From JBDOQU01 sp039839375 (GTDB taxonomy: Bacteria; Pseudomonadota; Alphaproteobacteria; DSM-16000; Inquilinaceae), in NCBI RefSeq assembly GCF_039839375.1, contig NZ_JBDOQU010000001.1, positions 310,001 to 374,000 on the forward strand: a stretch of DNA of 64,000 nt, written 5' to 3'. Below, in pieces: positions 16,557-24,924 of this stretch. The notes below the pieces were generated by a model, which worked only from the letters and a program-made list of their open reading frames with translations, was not told the origin of the DNA and made no database searches. Both the position numbers and the translations under genes were made by a program. Each line of letters starts with the position of its first letter. Position 1 is the first letter of the stretch.

Positions 16557-18317
16557 CTACTTATACATCGTCTGCGCCTTTGTGCCCGGCGCGTACTCCC
16601 GTGGGTCGACCCAGATATTGACGACGGCCGAGCGGCCGGATTTGGCGATCGCCTCCCGCGCCCGCTGGAGAGCCGGCGCGATCTCGGCCGCGTCCCTCAC
16701 CTCCTCGCCATGGCCGCCCAGCATCTCGGCGAACTTGCCGAACGGCACGTCGCCGAGAAGGTTGCCGACATTGCCCCGCTGTTCGCCGTACTTGGAGATC
16801 TGGCCGTAGCGGATCTGGTTCATAGCGGAATTGTTGCCAATCACGGCGAGATAGGGCGCGCCGAAGCGGTTGGCGGTCTCCATGTCGAAGCCGGTCATGC
16901 CGAACGACCCGTCGCCGTAGTAGCAGAGCACCTCCTTGTCCGGCCGGGCCAGCTTGGCCGCCATGGCGAAGCCGGTGCCGACGCCGAGGCTGCCCAGCGC
17001 GCCGGGATCCATCCAGTTGCCCGGCCCGCGCGGCCGCACCGCCTGGGCGGAAATGGTGACCACGTCGCCGCCGTCGCCGATATAGATCGTGTCGTCGGTC
17101 AGGAACTCGTTGATCTCCCACGCCACCCGGTAGGGGTGGATAGGCGACTGGTCGGACAGGAACAGCGGCATCAGCTTTTCGGTCGCCGCCTTCTCCGCCT
17201 CCTGAAGCTGCGCCATCCATTGCTGGCGGGCCTGACGCTTGCCCTTGTCGATCCTGGCGCTCGCCGCCTCCAGCACCGCGCCCAGGATCGCGCCGGGATC
17301 GCCGACCAGCCCCAGAGAGATGTCGCGGTTCTTGCCGACGGTCTTGTAGTCCATGTCGATCTGGACGAGCGTCAGGTCATTGCTGATCCGCTTGCCGTAG
17401 CCCATGCGGAAATCGAAAGGCGTGCCGACGATGAGGATGACGTCGGCGCCACCGAACGCCTTCGACCGGGTGCGGTCGAAATGATGCGGGTCGCCCGGCG
17501 ACAGCAGGCCGCGGCTCGCCCCGTTGAAATATCCCGGGATGTCCAGTCCGCGCAGCAGAGCGATCGCCTCCTCATGACCCCGCGCCGCCCAGACCTGTTG
17601 CCCGAACAGAATCGCCGGCCGTTCCGCGTTGACCAGAAGGTCGGCCAGCTTCTCGATATCGCGCGGATCGCCGATCGAGCGGGTGGAGGCGCGGTAGGCG
17701 CCCGGCTTCGGGATCACGGCCTTGTCCAGGTCGATCTCCCGGTCCAGAACGTCGCGCGGGATTTCCAGATAGGCCGGGCCATAGGCGCCGGCGAAGCATT
17801 CTCGCGCGGCCATGGAGATCATGTCGGCGACGCGTTCGGTCGACCGCACGCTTTCGGCGAATTTGGTGATCGGCCGCATCATGTCGACATGCGGCAGATC
17901 CTGGAGAGATCCCATCTTGTGCTGGGTCAGCGCGCCCTGGCCGCCGATATGCAGGATCGGGCTTTCCGACCGGAAGGCGGTCGCGACGCCGGTCACGGCG
18001 TTGGTGCAGCCGGGGCCGGCGGTCGTCACCACGCAGCCCAGCTTGCCGGTCTGGCGGGCATAGCCGTCGGCGGCATGGGCCGCCACCTGCTCATGCCGCA
18101 CGTCGACGATGCGGATGCCTTCATCCACGCAGCCATCATAGATGTCGATGATATGGCCGCCGCAGAGGGTGAAGATCGTATCCACCCCCTCGCTCTTCAG
18201 CGCCTTGGCGACGAGATGGCCGCCGGAGACGACGTTGCCTTCCCGGCTCTTGCGCTTCAGCGTGTCGTCCGCCGTCGTAGTTTCCGCGACGGCGGCGGTG
18301 GCGATTGCAGTCATCAA
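16557..18317 (-). CDS. ThDP-dependent 2-hydroxyacyl-CoA lyase / oxalyl-CoA decarboxylase-like enzyme
   Basis: A 586-residue thiamine-diphosphate enzyme with the three-domain acetolactate-synthase architecture. The catalytic Glu is in VRHEQVAAHAADGYAR (about residue 77) and the ThDP/Mg motif is GDGSFGMTGFDMETANRFGAPYL'V-I-G-N-N near residues 475-505. Position next to formyl-CoA transferase and formate dehydrogenase implies formyl-CoA as a product. However, the substrate-pocket landmarks of classical oxalyl-CoA decarboxylase (G-V-V-G-I-P near the N-terminus and N-N-G-G-I-Y) read FTLCGGHI and NNSAMNQI here, closer to the HACL2/acetolactate-synthase-like branch. So both oxalyl-CoA decarboxylation and 2-hydroxyacyl-CoA cleavage remain open. 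Confidence 0.75.
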   Translation of the reverse strand: MMTAIATAAVAETTTADDTLKRKSREGNVVSGGHLVAKALKSEGVDTIFTLCGGHIIDIYDGCVDEGIRIVDVRHEQVAAHAADGYARQTGKLGCVVTTAGPGCTNAVTGVATAFRSESPILHIGGQGALTQHKMGSLQDLPHVDMMRPITKFAESVRSTERVADMISMAARECFAGAYGPAYLEIPRDVLDREIDLDKAVIPKPGAYRASTRSIGDPRDIEKLADLLVNAERPAILFGQQVWAARGHEEAIALLRGLDIPGYFNGASRGLLSPGDPHHFDRTRSKAFGGADVILIVGTPFDFRMGYGKRISNDLTLVQIDMDYKTVGKNRDISLGLVGDPGAILGAVLEAASARIDKGKRQARQQWMAQLQEAEKAATEKLMPLFLSDQSPIHPYRVAWEINEFLTDDTIYIGDGGDVVTISAQAVRPRGPGNWMDPGALGSLGVGTGFAMAAKLARPDKEVLCYYGDGSFGMTGFDMETANRFGAPYLAVIGNNSAMNQIRYGQISKYGEQRGNVGNLLGDVPFGKFAEMLGGHGEEVRDAAEIAPALQRAREAIAKSGRSAVVNIWVDPREYAPGTKAQTMYK

Positions 18318-18430
18318 GCGTCTCCTGATCTACCCGTCTCAAGGACATTGTCGGTGCGGCGCGGTGCCTTCGAGGGCATGGAAGAATCGAATGTCCGCGC
18401 CGATTTCGACACCGCTTCTATTCCGCAGAT

Positions 18431-18460
18431 ATAATACTGTATACAAGATATGGTTAGCAA
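18431..18460 (-). promoter_or_regulatory. putative promoter with GTATAC operator for the lyase-frc-ligase-fdh operon
   Basis: Read on the minus strand, TTGCTA (-35, 18455-18460) and TATTAT (-10, 18431-18436) are 18 bp apart. The spacer holds a TGTATAC palindrome centred on GTATAC at 18439-18444. It lies about 115 bases upstream of the ThDP gene and between it and the divergent GntR gene. Similar sites occur upstream of tctC and of the CBS-domain gene. Repression by the FCD-type GntR protein is inferred from position and palindrome only. Confidence 0.45.
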
Positions 18461-18660
18461 CCGCGAATGCGGAGAATCCCGAACGCCTGAGGCCTGAAAA
18501 GGAGTGGCCGACGGGCAACGCCATGTCGCCGGCGACGAGTGGCCGGGCCGACGCTGGCATTACCTGTACGATATGCCGTAGTCTGTTCGCGGTATGCGGA
18601 ATCCAATGGAAGCCCCACGAAAGCTGTGTTCCACCGCCATGTTCAGGACCGGACAACACG

Positions 18661-19350
18661 ATGGATGATCTCAAGCTCAAGGTTCGCCCGTTAGACACCG
18701 GTGCAACCTTCAAGGCCCAGGCCTACGCCGCCCTCAGGAAAGCGGTGACCGAAATGGACATCTATGACCATCCGGGCGACATCCGGCTGGACGAGCGGGA
18801 GTTGTGCGCCGCGCTGGGGGTCAGCCGGACACCCATCCGGGAAGCACTCAATCTCCTGGAGCAGGAGGGACTCGTCCGCTCCCAGCCGCGCCAGGGAGTG
18901 TTCGTCGTCAAGAAGACGAAGAAGGAGATCCTCGAATCGATCACCGTCTGGGGCGCGCTGGAGGGCATGGCGGCGCTGCTGGCCACGCAACGCGCGACGG
19001 ACAAGGAAATCGCTTCGCTGCGCCGCCTCTTCCGGGAATTCGACGATGGCCGGCCGGCCGAGCATCTGAATGAATATTCCGACGCCAACATCGCCTTCCA
19101 TCAAACGATCATACGCCTGGGACGGTGTCAGCTCATCACCGACATTACGGAGAACCTGTTCATTCATGTCCGGGCGATCCGCAAGATAACGATCGGCCAG
19201 GAAGACCGCGCCGATCGATCGATCACCGACCATTTCCGCATCATCGAAGCCCTTGAGAAACGCGACGGCGACCTGGCCGAGCGGCTGGTCCGGGAACATA
19301 CGCTGGGCCTCGCGGCGCATGTCGAAAGGCACGGGGACTTCCTGGAGTAG
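18661..19350 (+). CDS. GntR-family regulator, FCD subfamily
   Basis: A 229-residue transcription factor. The N-terminal winged helix (about residues 20-85) contains the GntR signature LCAALGVSRTPIREALNLLEQEGLV and the wing RQGVFVV. The C-terminal helical FCD ligand-binding domain has the metal-binding pattern D-x3-H (NIAFHQTIIRL) with later His residues in DHF and EH. The start at 18661 opens the conserved part; the frame is open much further upstream without protein-like sequence. Divergent from the carboxylate operon and next to the TTT transporter, it most likely senses the transported acid or a CoA-pathway intermediate. Confidence 0.9.
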   Translation: MDDLKLKVRPLDTGATFKAQAYAALRKAVTEMDIYDHPGDIRLDERELCAALGVSRTPIREALNLLEQEGLVRSQPRQGVFVVKKTKKEILESITVWGALEGMAALLATQRATDKEIASLRRLFREFDDGRPAEHLNEYSDANIAFHQTIIRLGRCQLITDITENLFIHVRAIRKITIGQEDRADRSITDHFRIIEALEKRDGDLAERLVREHTLGLAAHVERHGDFLE

Positions 19351-19380
19351 CTGAAACTCCCACCGACGGAGGCGAAAGGA

Positions 19381-19397
19381 GGCGGCTCACCGCCGCC
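19381..19397. terminator. weak convergent hairpin between gntR and tctA
   Basis: GGCGGC (19381-19386) and GCCGCC (19392-19397) form a 6-bp stem with a 5-base loop in the 69 bases between the convergent gntR and tctA genes. There is no clear U-tract on either side, so termination is only suggested by the position. Confidence 0.3.
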
Positions 19398-19419
19398 CCC
19401 TCCCTCTCGTGGATCCATC

Positions 19420-20973
19420 TCAACCCTGCGATTCATCAGGGATCGGCTGACCAGCCATCATGCGCCGGCGCTTGCGCCGCCAGCCGGCGGCCAGCGGGTA
19501 GACGAACAGCACCACCGCCAGCGCCAGGAAGCAGGCGGAGATCGGCCGTTCGACGAAGACCATCGCATCCCCGCGCGAACCCAGCAGCGACTGGCGCAGC
19601 GACTGTTCCGCCAGCGGCCCCAGAACGATGGCGAGCACCGCCGGCGCCACAGGGTAGTCCAGCTTACGCAGAAGGTAGCCGACGACGCCGAACAGGAGCA
19701 TCAGCCAGACATCGTGCAGCGTCTGGGTGGGCGCGTACCCGCCGACGATGCACAGCGTGAAGATCACCGGCGCCAGGATGGTGAAGGGCAGCGTCAGCAC
19801 CTTCGCGAAAAGCGGGATTAGGGTCAGGTTGAAGATCAGCGTGAACAGGTTCGCCAGATAGAGGCTGGCGACCAGGCCCCAGACGAAATCCGGATGTTCG
19901 GTGAAAAGCAGCGGTCCCGGCCGCAGCCCCCATATGATCATGCCGCCCAGCAGGATCGCCGTCGTCGGCGAGCCGGGAATGCCCAGCGTGATCATGGGAA
20001 GCATGGAGCCGGTGGAGGCCGCGTTGTTGGCCGATTCCGGCGCCGCGATGCCCTTGATATTGCCCTTGCCGAACGTCTCCGGCTCGCTGGAGAAGGACTT
20101 GGCCATGCCGTAGGCCATCAGCGAGCCCGGCGTCGCTCCGGCCGCGGGCAGGATGCCGACGAAGAAACCGAGGAAAGAGCCGAAGATGGACGTGCCGAAA
20201 TAGCTCCGCACCCGCTTAAGGTTGCTGACGATGATCCTCCAGGTCACGTTCACGCGTTCGACCTGCACCTTCCCCTTGGTCTCTTCCAGCGTCCACAACA
20301 TCTCGCCGATGCCGTAGATGCCGATGGCCAGCACCAGGAAGTTGACCCCGTGATAGAAGCCCGAAATATCGAAGAAGATCAGCCGGGGGTTCCCCGAAAC
20401 GATGTCCAGCCCGATCGTGGCCAGCACCAGGCCGATGACGATCGAGAAGATGGTCTTCGGGATATCGTCGCCGCCAAGCCCGATGAAGGTGGCGAAGGCG
20501 AGTATCATCAGCGCGAAATTCTCCGGCGGCCCGAAGCTGAGCGCGACCCGGGCGAGCGGCGGCGCGAACAGGGTGAACAGCACGACCGAGATCGTGCCGC
20601 CGATGAAGGAGGCTATGGCCGCAGTCATCAGCGCCTGATCCGCCTTGCCCTGCATCGCCATCGGTCTTCCGTCGAAGACCGTCGCGACGGCGGTGGATGC
20701 GCCGGGAATACCCAGGGTGATGGAACTGATGGCGCCGCCATACATCGCGCCGTAATAAATCGCCGCCAGGAAGATGATGGCGGCATTGGGCGGCACAAGG
20801 AAGGTGACCGGCAGGAGAATAGCCACCCCGTTCACCGAACCAAGGCCCGGCATGGCGCCGATGAACAGGCCGGCAAGGCAGCCGATCACCAGCATCATGA
20901 AGTTGACCGGCACCAGGGCTTCAGAAAATCCGGCCATAAGCGGAAGAAATATCGTTTCCATCCCGGTTACCAA
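19420..20973 (-). CDS. tctA: tripartite tricarboxylate transporter, large membrane subunit TctA
   Basis: A 517-residue polytopic membrane protein with about twelve hydrophobic segments. The TctA hallmarks are present twice, once in each half: GAMPGLGSVNGVAILLP with TLGIPGASTAVATVFDG, and GILPAAGATPGSLMAYGMAK with TLGIPGSPTTAILLGG. It forms the secondary, cation-driven channel of a TTT carboxylate transporter with the TctB and TctC products just upstream. The C-terminus is a basic cytoplasmic tail. Its place beside the CoA-transferase/formate dehydrogenase operon suggests that it imports the di- or hydroxy-carboxylate used there. Confidence 0.93.
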   Translation of the reverse strand: MVTGMETIFLPLMAGFSEALVPVNFMMLVIGCLAGLFIGAMPGLGSVNGVAILLPVTFLVPPNAAIIFLAAIYYGAMYGGAISSITLGIPGASTAVATVFDGRPMAMQGKADQALMTAAIASFIGGTISVVLFTLFAPPLARVALSFGPPENFALMILAFATFIGLGGDDIPKTIFSIVIGLVLATIGLDIVSGNPRLIFFDISGFYHGVNFLVLAIGIYGIGEMLWTLEETKGKVQVERVNVTWRIIVSNLKRVRSYFGTSIFGSFLGFFVGILPAAGATPGSLMAYGMAKSFSSEPETFGKGNIKGIAAPESANNAASTGSMLPMITLGIPGSPTTAILLGGMIIWGLRPGPLLFTEHPDFVWGLVASLYLANLFTLIFNLTLIPLFAKVLTLPFTILAPVIFTLCIVGGYAPTQTLHDVWLMLLFGVVGYLLRKLDYPVAPAVLAIVLGPLAEQSLRQSLLGSRGDAMVFVERPISACFLALAVVLFVYPLAAGWRRKRRRMMAGQPIPDESQG

Positions 20974-21118
20974 CTCCCTGTTCGCATCGTTTCAGCCAGC
21001 GGCCCATACGGGCCGAGCCTTCCGGTCTCGCCTTGGAAAATGTGGATGTCGCGCCCGACCGCGGATTCTGGCGAGGGCGGCGCGTGGTGATTGTGATGAC
21101 TCATCCGGCGCGTCCCGT

Positions 21119-21625
21119 TCAATAAATGATCGCGTAGATCGGATAGAAGAGCGGCGCCGATATCCCCTTGGGCAGCGGAATGACCAGCAAGTACTCGAAG
21201 AACAGGAAGATGAAGATCGGAATGCCGAACATCAGCGATATGCTCGTCGTCCAGCTATGCCCGCCCAGCGCCTTCAGATAGAAGAGAAGGAACAGCATGA
21301 GGGAGAAGTAGAGGCCGATCGTCGCCGTCCCGAACAGCAGGAGGACAAGGGCGAGCACGGTGATGCCGATGAGACGGACCGCATGGCTGTCCATGAACGT
21401 CTCTTCCGACCGCGATTGCGGCGTCGCCCGCATGAACCAGCGGACGATCGTCGCGATGCAGGACAGCAGCATGACGAGAGAAAGCCAGAACGGCCACGCG
21501 CCGGAACCGGGGCCCGTGCCCCTCACCCAGCCGATCGCGAGGCCGTCGGTTGATTTGTACATAAGGGCGACTGACGCTAGAGCGAGAAACACCGCCATAA
21601 GCAGTTCGGCAGTACGAACGGTCAT
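21119..21625 (-). CDS. tctB: tripartite tricarboxylate transporter, small membrane subunit TctB
   Basis: A 168-residue protein with four hydrophobic segments, the size and topology of TctB. The motif GPGSGAWPFWLSLVMLL after the first helix is typical of the family (the G-P-x-x-F/W-P segment). The start at 21625 is chosen because a strong AAAGGAGGG lies just upstream; a further upstream codon would add 13 residues that include that site. About 145 non-coding bases separate it from tctA and about 140, including a hairpin, from tctC. Confidence 0.85.
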   Translation of the reverse strand: MTVRTAELLMAVFLALASVALMYKSTDGLAIGWVRGTGPGSGAWPFWLSLVMLLSCIATIVRWFMRATPQSRSEETFMDSHAVRLIGITVLALVLLLFGTATIGLYFSLMLFLLFYLKALGGHSWTTSISLMFGIPIFIFLFFEYLLVIPLPKGISAPLFYPIYAIIY

Positions 21626-21729
21626 GGACGACCCTCCTTTGTGATTCCGCTCCGCCACGCGCAAATCCCCGATCCGCTCGCGGGAGGTCGGAACGACTTC
21701 TTCTTCTGGTGCGGTTCTTCTGAAAGCAG

Positions 21730-21755
21730 AGAGGCCGCCCCGTGAGGCGGCCTCT
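21730..21755. terminator. perfect 10-bp hairpin between tctC and tctB
   Basis: AGAGGCCGCC (21730-21739) pairs with GGCGGCCTCT (21746-21755) around a 6-base loop. The U-rich side (TTTCTC) is on the plus strand, while the genes run on the minus strand, so it may act as a partial terminator or as an mRNA-stabilising end that raises tctC over tctBA. Confidence 0.55.
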
Positions 21756-21764
21756 TTCTCAGTT

Positions 21765-22766
21765 CTATTGGCCGGTGATGGCTGCGGCGCCGACCTGTTC
21801 GATCAGCGCCTCATGACGGGCGTACTGATCCTCATGGAACTGGCCGAGATCCGCTCCGGAGACATAGTCGTCGCAGAACAGACCCTCACTGGCGCAGTAC
21901 TCCTGCCATTCCTCCGAATTAAACAGGGTTTCGAAGAGGGCGATGTACCATTGCTGCGCCTCTTCCGGCATCTCCGGCGGCCCGTTGATCGAACGCTGCA
22001 TGAAGTAGCTGATGTCATGCCCGGTTTCGGCGGCCGTCGGCACGTCGGCGAACGCCTCCATGCGCTCCTCGGTGAACTGTACGATCGGCCGCGACTCCCC
22101 CGCCCGCCAGAACTCGTTCTGTTCCGCGGGATTGTTGACCGACGAGTCGATATGGCCGCCGATCAGGTTGCTGGCCACCACGCCACCGCCCTCGAACGGA
22201 ATGTAGGTGATGTCGGTGCCGAACTCGGCCTCGATCATCGCGGTCAGGATCGAATCTTCCTGACCCATCCCGGTGCCACCCATATTCCAGTCCAGACCGG
22301 ACTCGGTGATGGCGGCGGCATAGTCTTCAATGGTCTGGATTTCGGAATCGGCGTTGACCCAGAGCACGAACGTATCGAGCGCCATGCGGCCGATCGGCGT
22401 GAAGCTGAGAACGTCGACGCCGAGATCTTCCTGGATGATAGGTGTCGTATAGAAGCTGTTCAGCGTCACCAGCACCTTGTGCGGGTCGCCGGCATTATCC
22501 TGCATGTAGCGTAACGCCTCGGCGCCCGACCCTCCCGGCTTATTGATCGGGATGAAAGGTGTCGGCGAGAGATCCTTCTGCTCAATAAGGCCTTGCAGAA
22601 GGCGCGCGATCTGGTCGGCGCCGCCGCCAGTACCCGCCATAATGATGAGTTCGACCGGTGCTCGAGGTTGCCAATCCTGTGCTTCGACCGGTTTCGCGAA
22701 ACCGCCAGCCGCCACGGCGACGCCGAGTGCGGACAGGCCAAGTAAGCTCTTCCTGGTTAGCGACAT
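21765..22766 (-). CDS. tctC: tripartite tricarboxylate transporter substrate-binding protein TctC
   Basis: A 333-residue periplasmic binding protein. The N-terminal Sec signal peptide has basic LTRK, a hydrophobic core and a likely cut after VEAQ-type residues (about 29). The mature part has the TTT features: VELIIMAGTGGGADQIARLL and NKPGGSGAEAL at the carboxylate pocket and GGTGMGQED in the hinge region. The start is supported by GGGAGG upstream. It is the first gene of tctCBA, followed by a strong hairpin. Ligand unknown; a carboxylate feeding the adjacent formyl-CoA pathway is the most economical guess. Confidence 0.92.
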   Translation of the reverse strand: MSLTRKSLLGLSALGVAVAAGGFAKPVEAQDWQPRAPVELIIMAGTGGGADQIARLLQGLIEQKDLSPTPFIPINKPGGSGAEALRYMQDNAGDPHKVLVTLNSFYTTPIIQEDLGVDVLSFTPIGRMALDTFVLWVNADSEIQTIEDYAAAITESGLDWNMGGTGMGQEDSILTAMIEAEFGTDITYIPFEGGGVVASNLIGGHIDSSVNNPAEQNEFWRAGESRPIVQFTEERMEAFADVPTAAETGHDISYFMQRSINGPPEMPEEAQQWYIALFETLFNSEEWQEYCASEGLFCDDYVSGADLGQFHEDQYARHEALIEQVGAAAITGQ

Positions 22767-22860
22767 TGTTTTCCTCCCGGTTTCGAGCGTTGATCGCTCA
22801 GTAGATTCTTTCTTCTTCGTACCTCTTGGTCATCGGTTCATGTCCCGGAAGTGCCCGGGA

Positions 22861-22876
22861 AATAGTGTATACTGTC
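22861..22876. promoter_or_regulatory. GTATAC palindrome upstream of tctC
   Basis: The sequence ATAGTGTATACTGTCT contains GTATAC at 22867-22872, about 100 bases upstream of the tctC start and within the region shared with the divergent deacetylase-like gene. It matches the core of the site in front of the ThDP-lyase operon, suggesting control by the same GntR/FCD regulator. Confidence 0.4.
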
Positions 22877-23039
22877 TTTCGTATGCGAGATAATGTCACA
22901 GGGGACGGCATATGGAGTCAAGAGGCCTTGCGTTGCCCAATGAGATCGGATCACCTGGCCGGTTTTTTGAACCCAATCGAAAATTGGTTCAGGCCGAGCA
23001 TCGCTGTCGACAGGCGTCTCATCACATAAGGGCAAGGGC

Positions 23040-23969
23040 ATGACGACGCTGATCTTCACCCATCCCGACTGCCTGGATCATGACACCGGCCCCGGCCATC
23101 CCGAACGCCCCGACCGGTTGAGGGCGGTCCAGGCGGCGCTTCAGCAGGACGGGCTGGCGGACCTTGAGCGGCGTTCAGCGCCGGAAGCCACAGTCGATCA
23201 ACTGGAGCGGGTCCACGAGCCGGATTACGTCGCGCATGTCCTGGCCTCGATTCCCGCGCAGGGGCTGGTGCGACTCGATCCCGACACGGTGCTGTCGCCG
23301 ACATCCAGGAGCGCGATCCTGCGCGCCGCGGGCTCCGTCTGCGCGGCGGTCGACGCGGTGATGACAGGCGAGACCGACAACGCCTTCTGCGCCGTCCGGC
23401 CTTGCGGCCATCATGCCGAGCCCGACCGGGCGATGGGCTTCTGCCTCTTCAACAACATCGCGGTCGGCGCGGCGCATGCACGCGCCGTTCACGGGGTGGA
23501 ACGAGTTGCCGTAGTCGATTTCGACGTCCATCACGGCAACGGCACGCAGGCCATGTTCTGGGACCGGCCGGGGATGCTGTTCGCCTCCACCCATCAATGG
23601 CCGTTCTATCCGGGCACCGGGGCTGCCGATGAACGGGGCGAGCATGACAACATCGTCAACATCCCCCTTCCCGCCTTCTCAGGCACGAAGGAATTCCGCC
23701 TCGCCATGGAGTCCTTCATCTTCCCGGCGATCGAGGCGTTCGGTCCCGACCTGCTGATGATCTCCGCCGGCTTCGACGCCCATGCGGAGGATCCGCTGGC
23801 GCAGATCGAACTGGTCGATGAGGATTTCGCGTGGGTCACACGCGAGCTGGTCGCGCTGGCGCGCAAGCACTGCTCCTCCAGGATAGTGTCTGTCCTGGAA
23901 GGCGGCTATGACCTCGACGCGCTGGGCCGCGCCTGCGCCCTTCACGTGCGGGAACTGGCGGCTGGCTGA
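23040..23969 (+). CDS. histone deacetylase-family (acetylpolyamine/AcuC-like) zinc hydrolase
   Basis: A 309-residue HDAC-family amidohydrolase. The catalytic His pair is in RPCGHHAEPD, the zinc ligands are Asp and His in VVDFDVHHGNGTQ and Asp in SAGFDAHAEDPL, and the oxyanion Tyr position is in VLEGGYDLDAL. It removes acyl groups from amines such as acetyl-lysine or acetylated polyamines. The length and lack of a signal peptide fit the bacterial class II-like group. It is divergent from tctC and ends 10 bases before the convergent CBS-domain gene. Physiological substrate unknown. Confidence 0.9.
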   Translation: MTTLIFTHPDCLDHDTGPGHPERPDRLRAVQAALQQDGLADLERRSAPEATVDQLERVHEPDYVAHVLASIPAQGLVRLDPDTVLSPTSRSAILRAAGSVCAAVDAVMTGETDNAFCAVRPCGHHAEPDRAMGFCLFNNIAVGAAHARAVHGVERVAVVDFDVHHGNGTQAMFWDRPGMLFASTHQWPFYPGTGAADERGEHDNIVNIPLPAFSGTKEFRLAMESFIFPAIEAFGPDLLMISAGFDAHAEDPLAQIELVDEDFAWVTRELVALARKHCSSRIVSVLEGGYDLDALGRACALHVRELAAG

Positions 23970-23978
23970 GGCAAACTA

Positions 23979-24422
23979 TCAGGCTGTTTGTCGGTTCCGG
24001 ACGCCGTCCTCTCCAGTCCGCCCGATCTCGTCCAGGCGGGAAGTCACCAAATCCCGGACGCTGATCACGCCTATAAGCGTATCGTTCTCCAGGACCGGGA
24101 GATGCCGGATATGATGGGTCTCCACCAGTTCCAGCACATGTTCGACCGGATCGCCGGGCGCGCAGGTGATGACGTTCCTGCTCATCAGGGCGGAAACCGG
24201 TGTCCGGAGCGCCGCCGGTCCAAGATCGACCAGCGCGCGCACGATGTCCCGTTCGGAGAACATCCCCAGCACGACGTTGCCCTCGGTGCGGCACACGTCC
24301 TTCACCACCAGCGCGCCGACATTCTCCCTGCGGAGAAGCTGCGCCGCGACCTCGACCGTCTCACCGAGGCGAACGGTAAGGATCCTGGTCCCTTTCTTGG
24401 TAAGGATGTCAGCTACTTTCAT
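23979..24422 (-). CDS. tandem CBS-domain protein
   Basis: A 147-residue protein made of two CBS motifs, roughly residues 8-65 and 75-130 (LVVKDVCRTEGNVVLGMFSERDIVRAL and LPVLENDTLIGVISVRDLV). Such stand-alone CBS pairs bind adenine nucleotides or NAD-type ligands and act as energy sensors. The start at 24422 (MKVADILTKKG) follows GGGAGG at a good distance; an ATG 16 codons upstream would overlap the GTATAC-like site and is less likely. No partner protein is identifiable from the neighbourhood. Confidence 0.88.
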   Translation of the reverse strand: MKVADILTKKGTRILTVRLGETVEVAAQLLRRENVGALVVKDVCRTEGNVVLGMFSERDIVRALVDLGPAALRTPVSALMSRNVITCAPGDPVEHVLELVETHHIRHLPVLENDTLIGVISVRDLVTSRLDEIGRTGEDGVRNRQTA

Positions 24423-24460
24423 CGCTTTCCTCCCCAGCTGCCGGCTTATGACGCCGTGCC

Positions 24461-24480
24461 TGATATACAATATACACGAG
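24461..24480. promoter_or_regulatory. GTATAC-like double site upstream of the CBS-domain gene
   Basis: Minus-strand reading GTGTATATTGTATATCA contains two overlapping near-copies of the GTGTATACTGT core found upstream of tctC, about 40 bases before the CBS-gene start. It is AT-rich in otherwise GC-rich DNA, so it could also be a plain -10 region. Confidence 0.3.
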
Positions 24481-24521
24481 GTCGGAACAGGCGTCGAGAG
24501 AAGCCGGAAAGGGCCTAGCCT

Positions 24522-24800
24522 CTAAGGAACGCGGAAGCGCACGAGCCCCTTTGCGTCGGCCGGGTCGATCGCCTCACCCTTGCGCACCACTTCCAGCCGC
24601 CCCTGCCGCGCCAGATGGAGCGCCTGCTGCTTCACGGGGTTGAGCCACCGGCGCCAGGCGTCCGGCGGGTCCTTCGGTTTTACCCGATCGCGGGCGAAGG
24701 CGATCGCCACCTCCTGCGCGGAAACCGGCTTTTCGGCCGCCATGCGGAGGAGGCAGGCGACCAGCGCATCGTCGCCGGCGGATTCATATGTGTCATTCAT
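24522..24800 (-). CDS. DUF3253 family protein
   Basis: A 92-residue protein with the DUF3253 pattern: a short helical start (DDALVACLLRMAAEKPVSA), an Ala-rich EVAIAFA segment, W-R-R-W-L-N-P-V-K, and the C-terminal RLEVVRKGEAIDPADAKGLVRFR. The closing G-x-x-R-x-R is the family's most conserved part. It is a small winged-helix-like protein of unknown role. It is a single gene between the CBS gene and the divergent PAS-LuxR regulator. Confidence 0.8.
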   Translation of the reverse strand: MNDTYESAGDDALVACLLRMAAEKPVSAQEVAIAFARDRVKPKDPPDAWRRWLNPVKQQALHLARQGRLEVVRKGEAIDPADAKGLVRFRVP

Positions 24801-24924
24801 AATCGGGACGTATCATGGTTTCACGCCGGGGTCATCCGCGATCGCCGGCGGGGCGTATCGAAGATCCTATTTCAGTTTTGTGGCGTTCCATTTGCTGTCG
24901 ACCCTGCTGATGTAACGAACGGCC

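Noticed and set aside
16557..18317. Firm annotation as oxalyl-CoA decarboxylase
   Set aside because: Genomic context supports it, but the diagnostic substrate-pocket motifs of that enzyme are not present, so a broader name was kept.
16710..18434. Plus-strand open frame of 574 codons opposite the ThDP enzyme
   Set aside because: Shadow of the ThDP gene; low-complexity and no ribosome-binding site.
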